Assembly: GCA_030620125.1 (NCBI GenBank)
Contig: JAUXFI010000120.1
Span: forward strand, 1 to 6,280
Source of the DNA: Anaerolineae bacterium
GTDB taxonomy: Bacteria > Chloroflexota > Anaerolineae > B4-G1
Length of the DNA stretch: 6,280 bases
Reading direction: 5' to 3'
The stretch's first letter is position 1, and each line of letters starts with the position of its first letter. The notes beneath the pieces are model-generated. The model worked only from the letters and a program-made list of their open reading frames with translations, searched no databases and was not told the DNA's origin. Below, piece after piece: positions 1 through 4,000 of this stretch. The position numbers and the translations under genes are program-made.

Positions 1-360
1 CACGACCCGTGTGACCTGGGGCGCAAGAGCAACGTCTTTGAGGCCCCGCGCCGGGTGTTGCAGAGCATCCCCGGCCTCACCTTTGTGGAAATGAGCAGTT
101 CCGGGTCAATCTCCGAGTGTTGCGGCGGTGGGGGCAACCTGGAGAGTTTCGATCCGGACGTCGTATCGGAGGTATCGTTGCGTCGCGTCAGCCGGGCCTG
201 CGAGATTGACGCTCAAGTCATCACCTCCGCCTGCCAGCAGTGCGAGCGCACGCTGACGGCGGCGGTGCGCAAGAGCAAGGAGGCCCGTCGCGCCCGCATG
301 CGCGTGATGGACCTGACGGAATTGGTGTGGAAAGCGGTGCAGGAAGCTGAGTCGCACTGA
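1..360 (+). CDS. CCG-domain iron-sulfur protein (HdrB/HdrD-like), C-terminal part
   Basis: The frame is open from the first base, so the gene begins upstream; 119 residues are visible. They contain one cysteine-rich CCG domain: Cys4 in HDPC, Cys40-Cys41-Gly followed by three more glycines, and Cys78-x-x-Cys81. The spacing C-X35-CCG-X36-CXXC fits the family pattern of HdrB, HdrD, GlpC and LldE proteins. In HdrB two such domains bind the non-cubane [4Fe-4S] clusters that cleave the CoM-S-S-CoB disulfide; in bacterial relatives the substrate is often unknown. Family proteins usually carry two CCG domains, so this is probably the second one. The gene stops 15 bp before the GNAT gene, and an HdrA homologue follows, which supports a role as the disulfide-handling or terminal-acceptor subunit of an Hdr-like complex. 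The exact subfamily (HdrB, HdrD or a lactate/glycerol-3-phosphate oxidase subunit) cannot be decided without the N-terminus. Confidence 0.85.
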   Translation, partial: HDPCDLGRKSNVFEAPRRVLQSIPGLTFVEMSSSGSISECCGGGGNLESFDPDVVSEVSLRRVSRACEIDAQVITSACQQCERTLTAAVRKSKEARRARMRVMDLTELVWKAVQEAESH

Positions 361-375
361 TATGGAGGTGAGAGA

Positions 376-951
376 ATGAGCATGGATGTCCGGGAGCAAT
401 TGACGCGCTATCGCCACGTGAAGACTTTGCCCAATGGTGCCCGGTTGCTGCTGCGCCCGTTGTCGGAGCAGGACAAGGAGGGTCTGGTGGCTCTCTTTGC
501 CCGGGCGACGCAGGAGGACCTGGAGTACTTCCGCAGCGATGCCGGCAACAAGGTTGTGGTAGAAAGCTGGGTGGACAATCTGAATCTGGAGGTCGTCTTC
601 CCGCTGGTGGCTATCGTGGACGGCAAGATCGTGGGAGACGCTACGCTGCACTTTGGCGAACGGTATCACCGTCACATGGCCTGGGTGCGCATCTTTCTCG
701 ACCGCGCCTACCGTCGCCAGGGCATCGGCGTGCTGATGTTACGCTGCCTGATTGACGTCGCCCGGCGGGTGGGGTTGCAGCAGTTGTACGCTGAAATCGT
801 GACCACCCAACCGCAGGTCATCAAGGCATTTGAGGACCTGGGCTACCGGCGCGAGGTCGTGCTGCGCGACTACTTTATCACGGATAGCGGGGAGACGCTG
901 GACATGGCGATTGTGGTACTGCGACTGGTGGATCATTCGGGCGAGTTCTAA
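376..951 (+). CDS. GNAT-family N-acetyltransferase
   Basis: A complete 191-residue protein with the size and layout of a single GNAT domain. LLLRPLSEQD (residues 24-33) matches the first strand typical of the fold. FPLVAIVDGKIVGDATL (75-91) is the central beta hairpin. The acetyl-CoA pyrophosphate loop is RRQGIG (113-118), matching the R/Q-x-x-G-x-G/A motif, followed by a leucine-rich helix. VIKAFEDLGYRRE near the C-terminus is the usual motif B. The start is chosen for a strong GGAGGTGA at 364-371, seven bases from ATG after the GGAGG core; the ATG at 382 is spaced less well. The domain resembles the GNAT module of acyl-CoA-synthetase-linked protein lysine acetyltransferases, but the substrate cannot be read. 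It lies 15 bp after the CCG gene and is probably co-transcribed. Regulating the redox complex by acetylation is only a guess. Confidence 0.88.
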   Translation: MSMDVREQLTRYRHVKTLPNGARLLLRPLSEQDKEGLVALFARATQEDLEYFRSDAGNKVVVESWVDNLNLEVVFPLVAIVDGKIVGDATLHFGERYHRHMAWVRIFLDRAYRRQGIGVLMLRCLIDVARRVGLQQLYAEIVTTQPQVIKAFEDLGYRREVVLRDYFITDSGETLDMAIVVLRLVDHSGEF

Positions 952-956
952 GCGGC

Positions 957-1013
957 CGTAGTAACGACTTTAGTCGTTTTTGGGCTGCAATTAACGACCA
1001 AGTCATCACTACG
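957..1013. repeat. Large imperfect inverted repeat (REP-like) upstream of the giant HdrA gene
   Basis: The left arm at 957-981 begins CGTAGTAACGACTTTAGTCG. The reverse complement of 989-1013 begins CGTAGTGATGACTTGGTCG. The arms match at 19 of 25 positions around a 7-base centre. The left arm itself contains a small perfect hairpin, AACGAC-TTTA-GTCGTT (963-978). The element fills most of the 79-bp gap and ends 8 bases before the GGAG at 1022-1025, so it would sit in the leader of the giant gene's message if transcription continues from the GNAT gene. It looks like a dispersed bacterial palindromic repeat. The five T's after the small hairpin are too weak a basis for calling a terminator. Confidence 0.6.
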
Positions 1014-1030
1014 AGCATTTTGGAGACGGT

Positions 1031-4000
1031 ATGGGGATGGAATTCTCATTCTCTGAGAACAATGGCAAAGACAAGGTCGGCGCAGTGCTGGTCGTCGGGG
1101 CTGGCATTGGGGGTATGCAGTCGTCGCTCGACCTGGCTGGAGCCGGCTTCAAAGTCTATCTGCTGGATAGGAAACCGGCTATCGGCGGGGTGATGGCGCA
1201 ACTGGACAAGACGTTCCCCACCAACGACTGCGCGATGTGCATCCTCTCGCCCAAGTTGGTGGAGTGCGGCCGGCATCTCAACATTGAGGTGATGACCTAC
1301 GCCGAGCTGGAGAGCGTCGCAGGCGAGCCGGGCAACTTTACGGCGCGCGTACGCCAGAAGCCGCGCTACGTCGTGGTGGACGAGTGTACCGGCTGTGGTG
1401 ACTGCGCGGAGGCTTGTCCCATTATCCGTCCCGACCAGTTCAACGTGGACATGTCCGAACGACGGGCGGCCTACAAACTCTACCCGCAGGCCATCCCCAA
1501 CGCTTTCGTCATCGAGAAGCGGGGGCGGGCTCCCTGCCGCGATGCCTGTCCCATCCATCAGCGGGCGCAGGGGTACGTGGCGCTGATACGCGAGGGGAGG
1601 TATGCTGACGCTTACCGCACCATCCGCGAGGATAACCCTTTCCCCTCCATCTGCGGGCGGGTCTGCAACCACCAGTGTGAGGACGCCTGCTCGCGGGGCA
1701 AGGTTGACGAGCCGGTCAACATCATGCGGCTCAAGCGTTTCGTCGCCGACTGGGCGCTGGCCCACCCTGAGGAGTGTGAGGGTGTGGGAGTGTGGGAGCG
1801 GCCGGAGGTCGAACGGACGGGGAAGCGGGTGGCAGTGGTCGGCTCTGGGCCGGCGGGGATGACCTGCGCCCAAGACCTGGTCAAACTTGGGCACGGCGTG
1901 ACTGTCTTCGAGGCGCTCTCCGTTCCGGGCGGGATGATGCGCGTGGGCATCCCTTCCTATCGTATGCCCTACGAGTTGGTACAGCGCGAGATTGATGACA
2001 TCCTGGCGTTGGGTGTCGAACTAGAGTGCAACCACCGCGTGGACGACGCGATGGCGCTCTTACGCGATACCCCCCCCAGCCCCCCCGAAGCGGGGGGGAG
2101 CACTTTGCCAATGCCACCGAGCGTGATCCATTTCACCAGCCCCCCCGAAGCGGGTAGGAGCACTACCGGCTACGACGCCGTCTTCGTCGCAGTGGGAGCG
2201 CACCAGGGGGTCCAGCTCCCTATCCCCGGCGCGGACCTGCCCGAAGTGACATTGGCGACCGATTTTCTGCGCCAGGCGGCGTTGCGGGAGACTTTGGAAG
2301 TCTCAGAAGACTTCCAAAGTCTGGAGGGGAAGCGCGTCCTGGTGCTCGGCGGCGGCAACGTCGCAATAGACGCGGCGATGACGGCGGTGCGGCTGGGCGC
2401 TTCCTGGGTCGGGATGTCCTGCCTGGAGAGCCGCGAGACGATGCCGGCCCACGAGTGGGAGATACAGGACGCGCAGGAGGAGGGTGTCGAGGTATTCCCA
2501 TCCCATACATTCAAGGAGATCACCTCCGCCGACGGACACGTGACCGGCTTGCGTTGCGTCGAGATTGATTTCCGGGGCTTTGTCGAGGGGCGGCCCGACT
2601 TTGACGAGAAGCCGGGCAGCGAGCACGTCATTGGGGCCGACGTGGTGATCTTTGCTATCGGGCAACGGCCCGACGTCTCCTGCCTGCCGGAAGAGGTGAC
2701 GGTGCGCGGGCGGTGGGCGGCGGTGGATGCGGTGACGCTGACGACCGACGTGCCGGGGCTTTTTGCTGGCGGCGACGTGGTGACTGGTACTGCCTTCGTC
2801 GTGGACGCGATTGCGGCGGGGCACAAGGCGGCCCGTTCGATTGACGCCTACGTGCGCGGCGAGCCCCTTCCCCTCACCCCCCCCATAGGGGGGGAATGGG
2901 GGGGTGATGTGGCCGAACTGACGGAGGAGGAGGCGCGGGCGAAGGTAGTCTCTGGCGAGGTCTCCGACGTGCCCCGTCACGAGGTCGCTAAACTTCCTGC
3001 GTCCGAGCGGGTGCAGGACTTTCGCGAGGTGTACGCGGCCCTCACCGAGGAGGAGGCGCGGGCGGAGGCGGAGCGATGCCTGGCCTGCGGTATCTGTTCC
3101 GAGTGCAATCAATGTGTCTACGCCTGCCAGAAGCACTGCATTGACCACGATATGCGCGAGGAGATCGTCGAACTGAACGTGGGCGCGGTCGTGCTGGCGC
3201 TGGGATCGGAGACAATGCCTGGCGACATCCGGCCCGAGTTGGGGTACGGGCGGTTGGCTAATGTCGTCACCAGTATCGAGTTGGAGCGTATGCTCTCAGC
3301 TTCGGGACCGTGGGGTGGGGAGGTGCGGCGTCCCTCCGACGGTGAGCACCCGCGCAAGGTGGCTTTCATCCAATGTGTTGGCTCCCGCGATATCTCGTGC
3401 GAGCATGGATACTGTTCCTCGGTCTGCTGTATGTACGCCACCAAAGAGGCGCTCATCGCCAGGGAGCACGATCCCAACGTCGAGCCGACGATCTTTTACA
3501 TGGACATGCGTTCCTTCGGCAAGGACTTTGAGCGCTACATCGAACGGGCTGAGCAAGAATACGGCGTGCGCTACGTACGCAGCATGGTCAGCATGGTCAC
3601 AGATGTACCGGGGACGGGTAACCTGCGGCTGAAGCACTCCACTCCGGACGGCAAGAACGTCGAGGAGGAGTTCGACCTGGTGGTGCTCTCGGTGGGGCTG
3701 AAGCCGCCGGAGGGCACGCGGGAACTGGCGGAGCGGCTGGGGGTTGGATTGAACGAGTACGGCTTTGCCGAGTCGTCCTCCTTCCAGCCGGCGCGGACGA
3801 CGCGGCCGGGTATCTTTGTCGCCGGACCGTTCAGCGAACCCAAGGACATTCCGGAGACGGTGATCGAGGCTTCGTGCGCGGCGGCTCAAGCCTCGGCGCT
3901 GCTGGCCGACGCGCGCGGCACGCTGACGGAGGAGCCGGTCTGGCCGGAGGAGCGTGACGTCGGCATGGAACCGCCACAGGTGGGCGTCTTCGTCTGCCAC

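Noticed and set aside
963..981. Possible Rho-independent terminator (AACGAC hairpin followed by five T's)
   Set aside because: The stem is six or seven pairs with few G-C pairs, the T run is short and followed by GGG, and the hairpin is part of a larger inverted repeat that explains it better.
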